Notes: generated by a model from the letters alone, not told the origin. Counted from the stretch's first letter, positions 34,415 through 44,249 are shown. The stretch is DNA of 64,000 nt from UKL13-3 sp040387195 (GCA_040387195.1 JAZKEF010000019.1:98167-162166), one strand, 5' to 3'. Made by a program: numbers and translations.

Positions 34415-37304
34415 TGTAATAAGGTATAATCAATTCAACTTTTGTTCCTGAAGCCACTCCGGCAGGGCCGTATAAATCCGTTATGGTTACTGCATTCTCT
34501 ATTTTCAACTTATCTCCCAATAACAGTAATAATCGCTCATTGGTATATTTGATGCCTGTGGACTCGTATTCTTTACCTGAAAAATTCTGCTCCTGCTTCA
34601 CTATATTTCTTCCTACTCCATTATCCTGTATCGTAACCATTAAATAATCGGAATAACGCACAAAACGCAACGACAACTCTCCCTGATAATCTATTCCGGT
34701 TATGCCATATTTGATTGCATTTTCAACAAAGGGCTGGATAACCAAAGCCGGAATTAGAATGCCAGAGTTCAGCAATTCATCATCAATGTCCTTCACCACT
34801 TTAAATACCTTATCGAATCTCAATTGTTCCAATTCAATATAGGTATCCAAAAACAAGATCTCAGCCTCTAATGTGATATGCTGCTTATCGGCATAACTCA
34901 ATATCCACCTCATCAGTTTTGCGAATTTTGCGATGTATTTATTCGCCTCCAGAGGATTTCGTTTCAAAATGAACTTCTGCAATGAATTGAGTGTATTAAA
35001 TATGAAATGAGGATTCATATGCAACCGCAGTGCCTTCAGTTCACTGTCAAGTAATCTTGCTTCTATTTTATTGCGTTCCTGTATTTGCGCTAATCTTATC
35101 CAGGCAAATAAACCTATTGCAGCTAGTGAAAGCCCGATTACAACCACAATAAACCACCAGGTTTTCCAGAAAGGGGGCAAGATCTTTATAAACAATTTTG
35201 CCGGTTTTGCACTCCAAAGTCCATCAATATCCCTGGCCCATATGCTGATTAAATATCCATCAGGAGCCAAGGCTCCAAGTTGCAGCATCTTCGACTTGGA
35301 AATTCCGGTATTGACTATTGACTCTTTGCCAACAATAATATATTTATAGAGTGCTGATTTCGCATTACGGATGGAGGGACTGCTGTATGTAATTGATATA
35401 TTATTTTGAAGATACGACAACTCAAATGAATCCCGGATGGAAGTATCTTTACTGTTAATCTGAATGTTCTCAATAATCACTTTGGGAGACCCTTTACTCA
35501 CGGTATAGTTTTCAGGAAAGATGGCTATCCCAGTATTACTGGCCACATAAACTGATGATCTGTGAACCAATAGATCATTCACTTCGGAAATGTTAAGTGC
35601 GTCATCCATCGTGTAATTCGATATCCTTACTACACTATCCTCGTTGTTTAAGGTGAGTCTGCTTACACCCTTACTGGTAACGACCCAAACATTCTTACCG
35701 ATATTTACCAATTTAGAACTGAAATTTGACAGCAGTCCCTCATGCTCGGTTAAAAAGTAAGATACATTCCTGCTTCTTTTGATGTAGATGCCCTTACCTT
35801 GAGTACTAAAAAAGAAATTACCCCTATGTGTTTCTAAAATTGCGGATGCTCTGGCACCTAAATGGTGTACAGTTAGCCGCTGCCCGTTTACAACTCCATA
35901 ACCCTCTTTGGTAGGATAATAAAATGCTGTATCATTTATGATAAGCAATGGTATGTGGAATACAACATTCTTAGGAATGCTCTGACTTCGAGACATCTCA
36001 GAATCTTTATTCACTTCATGCACTACTCTTTTATCAGCCCCCTTTCTTATTTTGCTGTTATCCACGTAATAAAATTCCTTAAATCCAAAAACCGTACGAA
36101 AGCCCATTGGAACGGTCATTTCAGACAACTTTCCATTGTATATTTTTATAAACTTGTCAGGATATGCAGTCACATAAATAGAGTCACCTGTTTTGGCTGC
36201 GTTTTTAAAAACTGGAACATCATATATTTTAGTAAGCCTGGTTGTGTTCACTACCGTATTATTATAAACCAGTCCTAAATCACCATTTAATGAAGTTGAG
36301 TAAATGGTATCTCCAATATTGTTCAGAAATTTTACTCTGTCACTCAAAAGCCCCTCTTGTTTGTTAATGTTTACAGAGCGTATATTGGTAAAAAAAACTC
36401 CAGATTCAGAAGAAGTGCACCACAATAAATCCTCACTCGTTTTGTGAACATTAAAACAATTGACGTTCTGCAAATACTTTTCGGGTATGGTTTTATGTTG
36501 TCCCAGTTTGTATAAACCCTTGTATGAACCAATCCATAAATCCTGTTTGGGTATATCCTTCCATATACTTACTACCTCCCCATATCTTTCATTTAATACA
36601 AGCTTAATACGCCATGAGTCTGCCTGACCAACAGTAAGCTGAAACAACCCTTTATGTGATGAAATAAAAAACTGTTGATCGGTTGTTTTGAATACTCTTG
36701 GTATGATAAAAGAGCTGATATGATCCTCTTCCAATATTTGTTGAATCTTACGGGTTTTAAGATTGCCAATAAAAACACCATCACTTTTCCCTACTAAAAA
36801 CCTGTTGGAATCAATGCTGCAAAACATATAAGCCCTGGCTATGTTGGATACAAAAAATTTATTTACGGATTCAATTCTATCCACTTCATTAATGGTGTAT
36901 AATGTGCCTCCTCTGCTGATAGCCGTTACCCTGTTCCTGCTGTCCTCCGCTATCCATGCAACATCATCCTTAAGCTCTATATGGGTAAACTTTCTGTTTC
37001 GATAATTATATAGTTTAAAATCGATGGTTATAAACCACAGACTGTTATCCTTTGCTTTAAACATCCTGAATACCCCACGAGCAAATGTACCTTCTGCATT
37101 ATCCATTGATACCATGTTGCTGCCATCATACCGCACCACGCCTTTATCAGTTGCAAACCACATATAACCGCTTGCATCTTCTAGCATATCAAACACAGTG
37201 GACCCCGGAAGACCTTCGGTGGTAGTTAAGTTTCTAAAGTAAAAATGTTGTGCCTGAAGTTCCTTCCCCAGGATGAGGAGCACACATAAAAAAAACAGCC
37301 TCAT
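34407..37304 (-). CDS. LytS-type sensor histidine kinase with Reg_prop propeller and Y_Y_Y domain (upstream paralogue)
   Basis: 965 aa from the ATG at 37304, which begins the signal peptide MRLFFLCVLLILGKELQAQ. A GTG at 37346 in the same frame would add 14 polar residues and is less likely. The layout matches its downstream neighbour: propeller repeats (LPGSTVFDMLEDASGYMWFA), Y_Y_Y domain, helix near residue 725, HMNPHFIFNTLNS near 765, NAIKYGITG and DNGVGR near 896, and the same final residues PYYNE. The ATG lies in the 3' arm of the serS terminator, so expression depends on read-through or on a promoter whose transcript carries that hairpin. Confidence 0.88.
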   Translation of the reverse strand: MRLFFLCVLLILGKELQAQHFYFRNLTTTEGLPGSTVFDMLEDASGYMWFATDKGVVRYDGSNMVSMDNAEGTFARGVFRMFKAKDNSLWFITIDFKLYNYRNRKFTHIELKDDVAWIAEDSRNRVTAISRGGTLYTINEVDRIESVNKFFVSNIARAYMFCSIDSNRFLVGKSDGVFIGNLKTRKIQQILEEDHISSFIIPRVFKTTDQQFFISSHKGLFQLTVGQADSWRIKLVLNERYGEVVSIWKDIPKQDLWIGSYKGLYKLGQHKTIPEKYLQNVNCFNVHKTSEDLLWCTSSESGVFFTNIRSVNINKQEGLLSDRVKFLNNIGDTIYSTSLNGDLGLVYNNTVVNTTRLTKIYDVPVFKNAAKTGDSIYVTAYPDKFIKIYNGKLSEMTVPMGFRTVFGFKEFYYVDNSKIRKGADKRVVHEVNKDSEMSRSQSIPKNVVFHIPLLIINDTAFYYPTKEGYGVVNGQRLTVHHLGARASAILETHRGNFFFSTQGKGIYIKRSRNVSYFLTEHEGLLSNFSSKLVNIGKNVWVVTSKGVSRLTLNNEDSVVRISNYTMDDALNISEVNDLLVHRSSVYVASNTGIAIFPENYTVSKGSPKVIIENIQINSKDTSIRDSFELSYLQNNISITYSSPSIRNAKSALYKYIIVGKESIVNTGISKSKMLQLGALAPDGYLISIWARDIDGLWSAKPAKLFIKILPPFWKTWWFIVVVIGLSLAAIGLFAWIRLAQIQERNKIEARLLDSELKALRLHMNPHFIFNTLNSLQKFILKRNPLEANKYIAKFAKLMRWILSYADKQHITLEAEILFLDTYIELEQLRFDKVFKVVKDIDDELLNSGILIPALVIQPFVENAIKYGITGIDYQGELSLRFVRYSDYLMVTIQDNGVGRNIVKQEQNFSGKEYESTGIKYTNERLLLLLGDKLKIENAVTITDLYGPAGVASGTKVELIIPYYNE

Positions 37305-37343
37305 CAACGCTTGTAAAAAAATACTTGTTTGATGGGGCTGTTT
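37288..37343 (-). terminator. serS terminator enclosing the sensor-kinase start codon
   Basis: On the minus strand a 15-base arm (37343-37329) pairs with 37307-37293 with one C.A mismatch, a 21-base loop, and eight T (37295-37288) as the U-tract. It begins 20 bases after the serS stop. The kinase ATG (37304-37302) lies in the 3' arm and the T run encodes Phe4-Phe5. Confidence 0.72.
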
Positions 37344-37363
37344 CACAAAGTGAAAATAATGTT

Positions 37364-38635
37364 CTAGCTGATAATGTCAAAACCAACGTAAGGAATAAGT
37401 ACTTTGGGTACACGGATTCCTTCGGGTGTTTGATTATTTTCGAGGATGGTGGCGAGGATGCGCGGCAATGCCAAAGCACTTCCATTTAAGGTATGCACCA
37501 ATTGGTTTTTGCCATCCTTGGTTTTATAACGGCATTTTAACCGGTTTGCCTGAAAGCTTTCAAAATTGGATGTTGAGCTTACTTCGAGCCAACGTTGCTG
37601 TGCTGCACTGTATGTTTCAAAATCGTATGTTAATGCAGAAGTGAAACCCATATCGCCCCCGCACAAACGGAGAATGCGGTATGGCAATTCCAATTGTTCC
37701 AATAATCCCTGAACATGTTTTACCATTTCGTCTAAGAGTTGATATGATTGTTCGGGTGTAGCAATTTGTACGATCTCTACTTTCTCAAACTGATGCAAAC
37801 GGTTTAGTCCACGAACATGCGCTCCCCAACTTCCGGCTTCACGTCTGAAACAAGGTGAGTATCCTACATTCTTGATCGGCAATTCTTCTTCCTTCAAAAT
37901 TACATCACGGTAAATATTGGTGATGGGAACTTCGGCTGTAGGAATCAAATACAAATCATCAACCTGTGCGTGATACATTTGCCCTTCCTTATCGGGCAAT
38001 TGTCCTGTTCCAAAACCACTATCTGCATTTACTAAAAACGGAGGAACAATTTCTTCGTAACCGGCCTTCATAGCCTGATCCAAAAAGAAGTTGACCAACC
38101 CTCGTTGCATACGGGCGCCTTTTCCGCGGTAAACCGGAAAGCCTGCTCCTGTAATCTTGGTGCCCAACTCAAAATCAATGAGGTTGTATTTGGTAATTAA
38201 ATCCCAATGTGGCAAAGCTCCTTCAGGTAATGCAGGTAAGTCGCCATGCTGGTATACATTTACATTCTCTTCAGGAGTTTTTCCTTCAGGTACAATTTCA
38301 TTTGGTGTGTTGGGAAGTGTTACCAGCTTATTGAATAACTCTTCTTCCAGAAGCCTGCTTTTTTCTTCCAATGATTTGGCATCCGCTTTCAACTGAGATG
38401 TTTGCTGTTTCAGTACTTCTGCTTCTTCCTTTTTGCCACTTTTCATCAGCTCTCCTACCTGCTTGGCTATTGTGTTCGCTTCGGCCTGATTGGCTTCCAT
38501 TTGCTTTTTGGCAACCCGTGCCTTTTCATCAAGAGCCAATACCTCATCGATAACAATTGCAAAATTCGGATTGCGTTTGCTTATCCGGGCTTTTGCCTCA
38601 GCAGTTTGTTCTCTTAAATAATTTAATTGTAGCAT
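37364..38635 (-). CDS. serS: Serine--tRNA ligase
   Basis: 423 aa class II synthetase charging tRNA-Ser. An N-terminal antiparallel coiled coil for tRNA binding spans about residues 1-100 (charged, Glu/Lys/Gln-rich). Motif 2 is in CFRREAGSWGAHVRGLNRLH near residue 262. The motif 3 region holds LNGSALALPRILATILEN near 383. Length is typical. A terminator follows the stop and runs into the adjacent kinase gene. Confidence 0.96.
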   Translation of the reverse strand: MLQLNYLREQTAEAKARISKRNPNFAIVIDEVLALDEKARVAKKQMEANQAEANTIAKQVGELMKSGKKEEAEVLKQQTSQLKADAKSLEEKSRLLEEELFNKLVTLPNTPNEIVPEGKTPEENVNVYQHGDLPALPEGALPHWDLITKYNLIDFELGTKITGAGFPVYRGKGARMQRGLVNFFLDQAMKAGYEEIVPPFLVNADSGFGTGQLPDKEGQMYHAQVDDLYLIPTAEVPITNIYRDVILKEEELPIKNVGYSPCFRREAGSWGAHVRGLNRLHQFEKVEIVQIATPEQSYQLLDEMVKHVQGLLEQLELPYRILRLCGGDMGFTSALTYDFETYSAAQQRWLEVSSTSNFESFQANRLKCRYKTKDGKNQLVHTLNGSALALPRILATILENNQTPEGIRVPKVLIPYVGFDIIS

Positions 38636-38640
38636 TGCAG

Positions 38641-38668
38641 TTTGCAGTTTATGGTTTGCAGTTTATGG
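38641..38668. repeat. Short tandem repeat upstream of serS
   Basis: Two exact copies of the 14-base unit TTTGCAGTTTATGG, with partial copies on both sides, fill most of the 70-base spacer between the cyclophilin stop and the serS start. No hairpin or promoter match is seen. Confidence 0.6.
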
Positions 38669-38705
38669 TTTGATGTTGAACCGAAAACTGTAAACAGACA
38701 ACAGG

Positions 38706-39140
38706 TTATTCGTTGATAATTACTTTTTCCATTACATCACCCTGACGGATAGCGTCAATCACATCCAATCCTTCCACTACCTTACCGAAGCAAGTATGGT
38801 TTCCATCAAGATGTGCGGTGTTATTGCGGCTGTGGCAGATAAAAAACTGTGAGCCCCCTGTATTTCTTCCTGCATGTGCCATCGATAATACACCACGGTC
38901 ATGGTATTGGTTTCCTCCGGTTAACTCACAATCAATTTTATAACCCGGACCACCATTACCAATGCCATTCGGGCAACCACCCTGAATTACAAAATCAGGA
39001 ATCACACGGTGAAACGTTAATCCATTGTAAAAGCCACTCTTGGCAAGTTTCACAAAATTTGCTACCGTATTGGGTGCATCCTGATCATAAAATTCGATTT
39101 TCATTACACCTTTAGCTGTGTGTATTTCGGCTGTTGTCAT
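38706..39140 (-). CDS. Cyclophilin-type peptidyl-prolyl isomerase
   Basis: 144 aa cytosolic form without a signal peptide. The cyclophilin core is short but complete: FYDQDAPNTVANFVKLAKSG near residue 17, FHRVIPDFVIQGG near 42 (catalytic Arg), GVLSMAHAGRNTGGSQFFI near 84 and HLDGNHTCFGKVVEG near 110. It catalyses cis-trans proline isomerisation. It lies upstream of serS on the same strand and divergent from the antiporter gene. Confidence 0.94.
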   Translation of the reverse strand: MTTAEIHTAKGVMKIEFYDQDAPNTVANFVKLAKSGFYNGLTFHRVIPDFVIQGGCPNGIGNGGPGYKIDCELTGGNQYHDRGVLSMAHAGRNTGGSQFFICHSRNNTAHLDGNHTCFGKVVEGLDVIDAIRQGDVMEKVIINE

Positions 39141-39298
39141 GGTCTTTGATTTTTAACGAGGTGCGAAAATAAGAAAAACCCGCTATTTTTTCTCTTCTAC
39201 CTGAAACTTACCCTGCCACTTTGCCCTCACAAGGCCCAATGGCCGCAATAAGCGCTCAATTTGCTATATTGCAGGCCCACCATCCACGATATTGTGTT

Positions 39299-41518
39299 AT
39301 GCAGCATGTACCTCACCTCATTACTGATTTAGCATTAATCCTTTGTTCGGCCGGGGTGGTAACTTTGTTGTTTAAACAACTCAACCAACCGGTGGTACTA
39401 GGGTATATTATTGCCGGGTTACTGGTTGGACCAAACTTTAACCTGTTTCCCAGTATTCTTGAAATAGAAAGCATCCAGATCTGGGCAGAAATTGGGATTA
39501 TTTTTTTACTATTTAGCCTGGGTCTCGAATTCAGTTTTAAGAAGCTTGTCAAAGTAGGGAATACGGCTTTAATTACCGGCTTATTTGAAGTGTCGGCTAT
39601 GCTGGCCATAGGCTATTATCTAGGCATTTGGATGGGCTGGAGCAAAATGGACAGTTTATTTTTGGGTGGTATCATCTCTATTTCATCAACTACCATCATC
39701 TTCCGTGCTTTTGATGAACTAAACCTTAAACCCCGAAAATTTGCAGGAATCGTCATCGGAGTGCTGGTTATCGAAGATTTGGTTGCCGTACTGTTACTTG
39801 TGGTACTTTCAACGGTGGCTGCTACCAATAGCATTGAGGGTGGTGCCATGCTAACTGCTGTATTCAAACTCATCTTCTTTCTTATATTATGGTTTGTAGG
39901 AGGTATTTTTATTCTTCCCAGCTTTTTTAAACGCGCACAAAAATTGTTGAGCGAAGAAACATTACTTATTGTTTCCATCGGACTGTGCCTTGGAATGGTA
40001 CTATTGGCCGTTCAGGTTGGATTCTCTGCTGCTTTGGGTGCATTTATCATGGGTAGCTTACTGGCCGAAACCACACAAGCAGAGCGTATTGAACATGCAA
40101 TCAAACCTGTAAAAGATTTATTCGGGGCCGTATTTTTTGTATCGGTAGGTATGTTGATTAACCCAGCTGTGTTAATAGAATACAAGTGGCCGGTATTGAT
40201 ACTTACCTTAGCTGTGATAATTGGAAAAACAGTCAATGTTTCGGTTGGAGCGTTGCTTTCCGGACAACCCCTCAAACAAAGCATACAGGCCGGAACCAGT
40301 ATGGCTCAAATTGGGGAGTTCAGTTTTATCATTGCTACCCTGGGGTTAAGTTTAAACGTAACCGGAGAGTTTTTGTACCCTATTGCCGTAGGCGTTTCGG
40401 TAATCACCACTTTTGCTACACCTTACATGATACAATTTTCCGCCCCCCTGAATCACTTTGTAGAAAGCCTGTTGCCTCCCAAATGGAAAGAAAGTTTGAA
40501 CCGATACAGCAAAGGGGCGCAGCATATTAATACCGAAAGTCATTGGCGCAATGTATTGCAGTCCTTTGTTCAAATCGTATTGATCAATGGAGTGGTGCTG
40601 ATTGCCATTATTCTATTGTTTAAAAACATGGTGGAACCAGCCATGTGGGTTGGCGGAATTGCAGGCAGTGCCATTACAGCTATGCTGGCTTTAACTATTA
40701 TGGCTCCTTTTTTATGGATGCTCACCACCAAAAAAATCAACAAGCCCTCTTACACCCAGCTTTGGATTAACAAATATAACCGGGGCCCGATTATTGTTCT
40801 CGAAATCCTGAGGGTAGCTGTTGGGATTGTGCTCCTTGGCTTCCTGTTCCTGCAGTTATTCTCCACCTTTACGGCCCTCCTTATTGCGTTTGGAATCATG
40901 ATTATTTCCGGATTTATTTTCTCCCGCAAACTGCATGCATTTTCAATACGGATCGAAAACAGGTTTTTACACAACCTTAACCTGCGTGAAAACATGAAAC
41001 CCAATAATACTAAAGTAGATAACCTGCTTCCATGGGATGCGCATCTTGCCTATTTTGATATCGACATTGACTCTACCCTGGTTGGAAAGCCCTTAATTGA
41101 TTTGGCGCTCCGGGAACAATATGGAATTAACCTGGCACTTATTGAAAGAGGCGACAGGATGATCATGATTCCGGATAAGAATGAGAAACTTTTTCCATTC
41201 GACAGGATTGCAGTTATTGGTACGGATGAGCAGATACTCACATTTAAAAATACCATTGAAACGGCAAACAGGGCTCAGGTGTTTGATGAGTCGCGGGGAG
41301 AAATTACGCTCACGCAAATTCTTGTACACCCCGGATTTCCGTTTCTGGGAAAAACAATCCGTGAAAGTGATATCCGCAATAGGGTAAAAGGCCTGATTGT
41401 GGGTATTGAACGCAACGGACAACGGATTTTGAATCCGGATTCAAGTATGACGTTTGAATTGGACGATGCATTGTGGATTGCAGGTGACCGAAAAAAAGTG
41501 AAACAGATGCTTGCATGA
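39299..41518 (+). CDS. CPA2 (KefB-type) cation:proton antiporter with two TrkA-C domains
   Basis: About 739 aa from the ATG at 39299 (MQHVPHLITDLALILC). The frame opens at 39221 with a TTG, but the extra 26 residues are not membrane-like. Twelve to thirteen helices form the Na+/H+ exchanger domain (LGYIIAGLLVGPN, LLFSLGLEFSFKKL, ISSTTIIFRAFDEL, VIEDLVAVLLLVVLS). A second membrane segment and then two RCK_C/TrkA-C domains (about 600-680 and 685-739) follow. No RCK_N NAD-binding domain is present, unlike KefB/KefC. Potassium or sodium export is likely but not shown by sequence. Confidence 0.87.
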   Translation: MQHVPHLITDLALILCSAGVVTLLFKQLNQPVVLGYIIAGLLVGPNFNLFPSILEIESIQIWAEIGIIFLLFSLGLEFSFKKLVKVGNTALITGLFEVSAMLAIGYYLGIWMGWSKMDSLFLGGIISISSTTIIFRAFDELNLKPRKFAGIVIGVLVIEDLVAVLLLVVLSTVAATNSIEGGAMLTAVFKLIFFLILWFVGGIFILPSFFKRAQKLLSEETLLIVSIGLCLGMVLLAVQVGFSAALGAFIMGSLLAETTQAERIEHAIKPVKDLFGAVFFVSVGMLINPAVLIEYKWPVLILTLAVIIGKTVNVSVGALLSGQPLKQSIQAGTSMAQIGEFSFIIATLGLSLNVTGEFLYPIAVGVSVITTFATPYMIQFSAPLNHFVESLLPPKWKESLNRYSKGAQHINTESHWRNVLQSFVQIVLINGVVLIAIILLFKNMVEPAMWVGGIAGSAITAMLALTIMAPFLWMLTTKKINKPSYTQLWINKYNRGPIIVLEILRVAVGIVLLGFLFLQLFSTFTALLIAFGIMIISGFIFSRKLHAFSIRIENRFLHNLNLRENMKPNNTKVDNLLPWDAHLAYFDIDIDSTLVGKPLIDLALREQYGINLALIERGDRMIMIPDKNEKLFPFDRIAVIGTDEQILTFKNTIETANRAQVFDESRGEITLTQILVHPGFPFLGKTIRESDIRNRVKGLIVGIERNGQRILNPDSSMTFELDDALWIAGDRKKVKQMLA

Positions 41519-41729
41519 TGCATTGATTTTCAGTTAACAAACCATTCACTACTGTTTGTATTTTCCCTGCCTGCCCTTTTGAAGGAATGGAAAACAGAAA
41601 ACTTGAAACATTTTCCTATTTTGCACCCGAATTACACAACATGTGAAACAAGCTTTAAGGGTGCAAACAACCAAAGCATCGTACCGGCATGTTCCAAATG
41701 ACATTTAACAAACACTAAAATTCACATAT

Positions 41730-43118
41730 ATGAATTACGATTTAATAGTTATAGGTAGCGGCCCAGGAGGTTATGTAGCAGCCATTCGTGCGAGTCAGTT
41801 AGGATTAAAAACAGCAATTGTTGAACGTGAAAATCTTGGAGGTATTTGCCTTAACTGGGGATGTATTCCCACCAAAGCCCTGTTAAAATCAGCTCAGGTG
41901 TTTGATTACATTCATCATGCCGCTGATTATGGTATTTCTGTATCAGATGTCAAACACGATTTTAACGCAGTAATTAAACGTAGTCGTGGTGTGGCTGATG
42001 GTATGAGTAAGGGGATTGCCTTCCTGATGAAGAAAAACAAAATTGATGTGATAATGGGTACAGGTAAGCTTGCCGCTGCAGGTAAAGTGGAGGTAACAGA
42101 TGCAGCCGGTGCTAAAAAAACATATGAATCCAAACATATCATTCTTGCAACGGGAGCACGCAGCCGCGAGTTGCCGAATATCAAAATTGACAACAAAAAA
42201 ATATTAGGTTATCGTGATGCCATGGCCATGGCTAACCAACCCAAATCGATGATTGTAATGGGTAGCGGTGCTATCGGGTGTGAATTTGCATACTTCTACA
42301 GCGCCATGGGTACTAAAGTTACCATCGTTGAATTTATGCCAAACATTTTGCCGATTGAAGATGAAGACGTTTCGAAAGAAGTAGCTAAATCCTTCAAAAA
42401 ATCAGGCATTGAGATCATGACAGACTCTTCGGTAGAATCTGTAGATACAAAAGGAGCAGGCTGCAAGGTAAAAGTAAAAACAAAAACGGGTGTGGTTGAT
42501 CTTGAAGCAGATGTGGTATTATCGGCCATCGGAATCCAAACCAATCTTGAAAATCTAGGATTGGAATCGGTAGGTGTAAAAAGCGACAAAGGGAAAGTAT
42601 TGGTTGATGACTATTATGCAACCAATGTAAAAGGAGTATACGCCATCGGAGATATCGTTCATGGACCTGCTTTGGCCCACGTTGCAAGTGCAGAAGGGAT
42701 TATTTGTGTTGAACAGATAGCAGGACATCATCCAGAGCCGCTTAACTATGGAAACATTCCTGGTTGTACGTATTGCTCACCCGAAGTTGCGTCTGTTGGT
42801 TATACCGAAAAAGGAGCCAAAGAAGCAGGTTACCAAGTTAAGGTTGGTAAGTTTCCGTTCTCGGCAAGTGGCAAGGCAAGTGCTGCCGGAGCGAAGGAAG
42901 GATTTGTGAAAGTAATTTTTGATGCCAAATACGGAGAGTTTTTAGGTGCGCATATGGTAGGTGCAAACGTTACCGAAATGATTGCCGAAATTGTGGTAGC
43001 ACGTAAGCTGGAAACAACAGGAATGGAGATTATCAAATCGGTTCATCCACACCCAACCATGAGTGAAGCTATTATGGAAGCTGCTGCTCAGGCATACGGA
43101 GAGTGTATTCACTTATAA
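41730..43118 (+). CDS. lpdA: Dihydrolipoyl dehydrogenase
   Basis: 462 aa flavoprotein E3 of 2-oxoacid dehydrogenase complexes. The FAD site IVIGSGPGGYVAAIRA is at the N-terminus. The redox disulfide is GGICLNWGCIPTK (Cys at about 41 and 46). The NAD site is VMGSGAIGCEFAYFY near 178, and the C-terminal acid-base dyad HPHPTMSEAIMEAA lies near 436. It stands apart from E1/E2 genes in this window. A strong terminator follows its stop and abuts the next gene. Confidence 0.97.
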   Translation: MNYDLIVIGSGPGGYVAAIRASQLGLKTAIVERENLGGICLNWGCIPTKALLKSAQVFDYIHHAADYGISVSDVKHDFNAVIKRSRGVADGMSKGIAFLMKKNKIDVIMGTGKLAAAGKVEVTDAAGAKKTYESKHIILATGARSRELPNIKIDNKKILGYRDAMAMANQPKSMIVMGSGAIGCEFAYFYSAMGTKVTIVEFMPNILPIEDEDVSKEVAKSFKKSGIEIMTDSSVESVDTKGAGCKVKVKTKTGVVDLEADVVLSAIGIQTNLENLGLESVGVKSDKGKVLVDDYYATNVKGVYAIGDIVHGPALAHVASAEGIICVEQIAGHHPEPLNYGNIPGCTYCSPEVASVGYTEKGAKEAGYQVKVGKFPFSASGKASAAGAKEGFVKVIFDAKYGEFLGAHMVGANVTEMIAEIVVARKLETTGMEIIKSVHPHPTMSEAIMEAAAQAYGECIHL

Positions 43119-43147
43119 TCTTTACTTACATATTGATATATTAATAT

Positions 43148-43180
43148 AAAATCCGAAGTTTTGTAGCTTCGGATTTTTTT
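43148..43180 (+). terminator. lpd terminator abutting the DUF4421 start codon
   Basis: A perfect 11-bp stem AAAATCCGAAG/CTTCGGATTTT (43148-43158 with 43167-43177), an 8-base loop, then T to 43180. The ATG of the next gene begins at 43181, the base after the T-run. Confidence 0.85.
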
Positions 43181-44227
43181 ATGCGACAACTGCTCCTCGC
43201 CATATTGTGTTTCCTGTTTTCATTTGTTTCAGGACAAACGGAAAAACCTTCGCTGGCGAAGCGTCTTTTTACGCGCGCGCCATATGATACGAGTTATGTT
43301 GCCAGTTATTATGATCATTTTTTACATGTAACTGCTTTGGGAGTGTTACAGAGCCATGATATCGGAGTAAGCAATGATCGGGATAAGGTAAAGATCAATT
43401 TTGCACCCAATACGGCTTTTCGTTTTGGGTTTGGACTGGATTACCGCTATTTCTCGCTGGAGTTTTCCCAAATCATCAACGCCATTGATGCTCCCGATCC
43501 TAAAAAAGGAAATACCGATAACTTTAGTCTGCGGCTGGGAGTTACCGGCAGGCGGCTATTGGGCAGTATGCTCATCCAATCCTACCGTGGTGTGTATATC
43601 ACCAATCCGCAACAGGTATTTCCCAATTGGAATATCAATAACCCTATTCCATTGCGCAGCGACATAGTGAGTGAGGTGTTGCTGGGGAGTTTAAATTATT
43701 TTTTTAACCACGAGCGGTATTCAACTATGGCATCGTTGTGGCAAATTGACCGGCAAAAAAAATCGGCCGGTTCCTTTACTGCAGGAATTACTGCCAGCAT
43801 TGCACACCTTAAAGCCGACTCATCTTTTATTCCGCTGGAGCTTACCGCGATTACCAATCCGGGTGAACGCCTCAAGGAAGGATATAATTACATGGTAGGT
43901 CTGAATGCAGGCTATGGATACAATTTTATATTTCTGAAAAAATTTTTCATTAATGGATTAATTATTCCTGGGATTGATTTTCAGGTTAGCCAATCTACCA
44001 ATGTAAACGATTCGAAACTTGCGTCACGTCCCGGAATAGGATATCATGGTGACTTACGGCTGATTGCGGGATATAATGGCAATCGATATTATGGCGGGGC
44101 TCATTACTCTAATTATTATATCGTAAACCGTGTAGAGGCTGATGTTGATGTAGACATGTTTAACGGATACATCAGGCTTTTTATCGGAAGGCGTTTCGAC
44201 CTTACCCCAAGCCATAAGAAAAAGTGA
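43181..44227 (+). CDS. DUF4421-like outer-membrane protein
   Basis: 348 aa. A signal peptide (MRQLLLAILCFLFSFVSG, then QTEK) is followed by a beta-barrel pattern: SYYDHFLHVTALGVLQSHD, a FRFGFGLDYRYFSLEFSQ hairpin, and a C-terminal FNGYIRLFIGRRFDLTPS strand. This matches DUF4421, a Bacteroidota family of unknown function. The ATG directly follows the U-tract of the lpd terminator, leaving no leader sequence free of the hairpin. A downstream phospholipase D-family gene starts 22 bases after its stop. Confidence 0.75.
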   Translation: MRQLLLAILCFLFSFVSGQTEKPSLAKRLFTRAPYDTSYVASYYDHFLHVTALGVLQSHDIGVSNDRDKVKINFAPNTAFRFGFGLDYRYFSLEFSQIINAIDAPDPKKGNTDNFSLRLGVTGRRLLGSMLIQSYRGVYITNPQQVFPNWNINNPIPLRSDIVSEVLLGSLNYFFNHERYSTMASLWQIDRQKKSAGSFTAGITASIAHLKADSSFIPLELTAITNPGERLKEGYNYMVGLNAGYGYNFIFLKKFFINGLIIPGIDFQVSQSTNVNDSKLASRPGIGYHGDLRLIAGYNGNRYYGGAHYSNYYIVNRVEADVDVDMFNGYIRLFIGRRFDLTPSHKKK

Positions 44228-44249
44228 CGATTCCGTTTATCTTTGACTC

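Noticed and set aside
39221..39298. N-terminal extension of the cation:proton antiporter
   Set aside because: It starts at TTG and encodes residues unlike a membrane helix or signal; the ATG at 39299 leads straight into the first helix.
44238..44245. TATCTTTG matching the -7 promoter element before the phospholipase D-family gene
   Set aside because: The predicted transcription start falls on the ATG itself and no -33 TTG is at the right distance.
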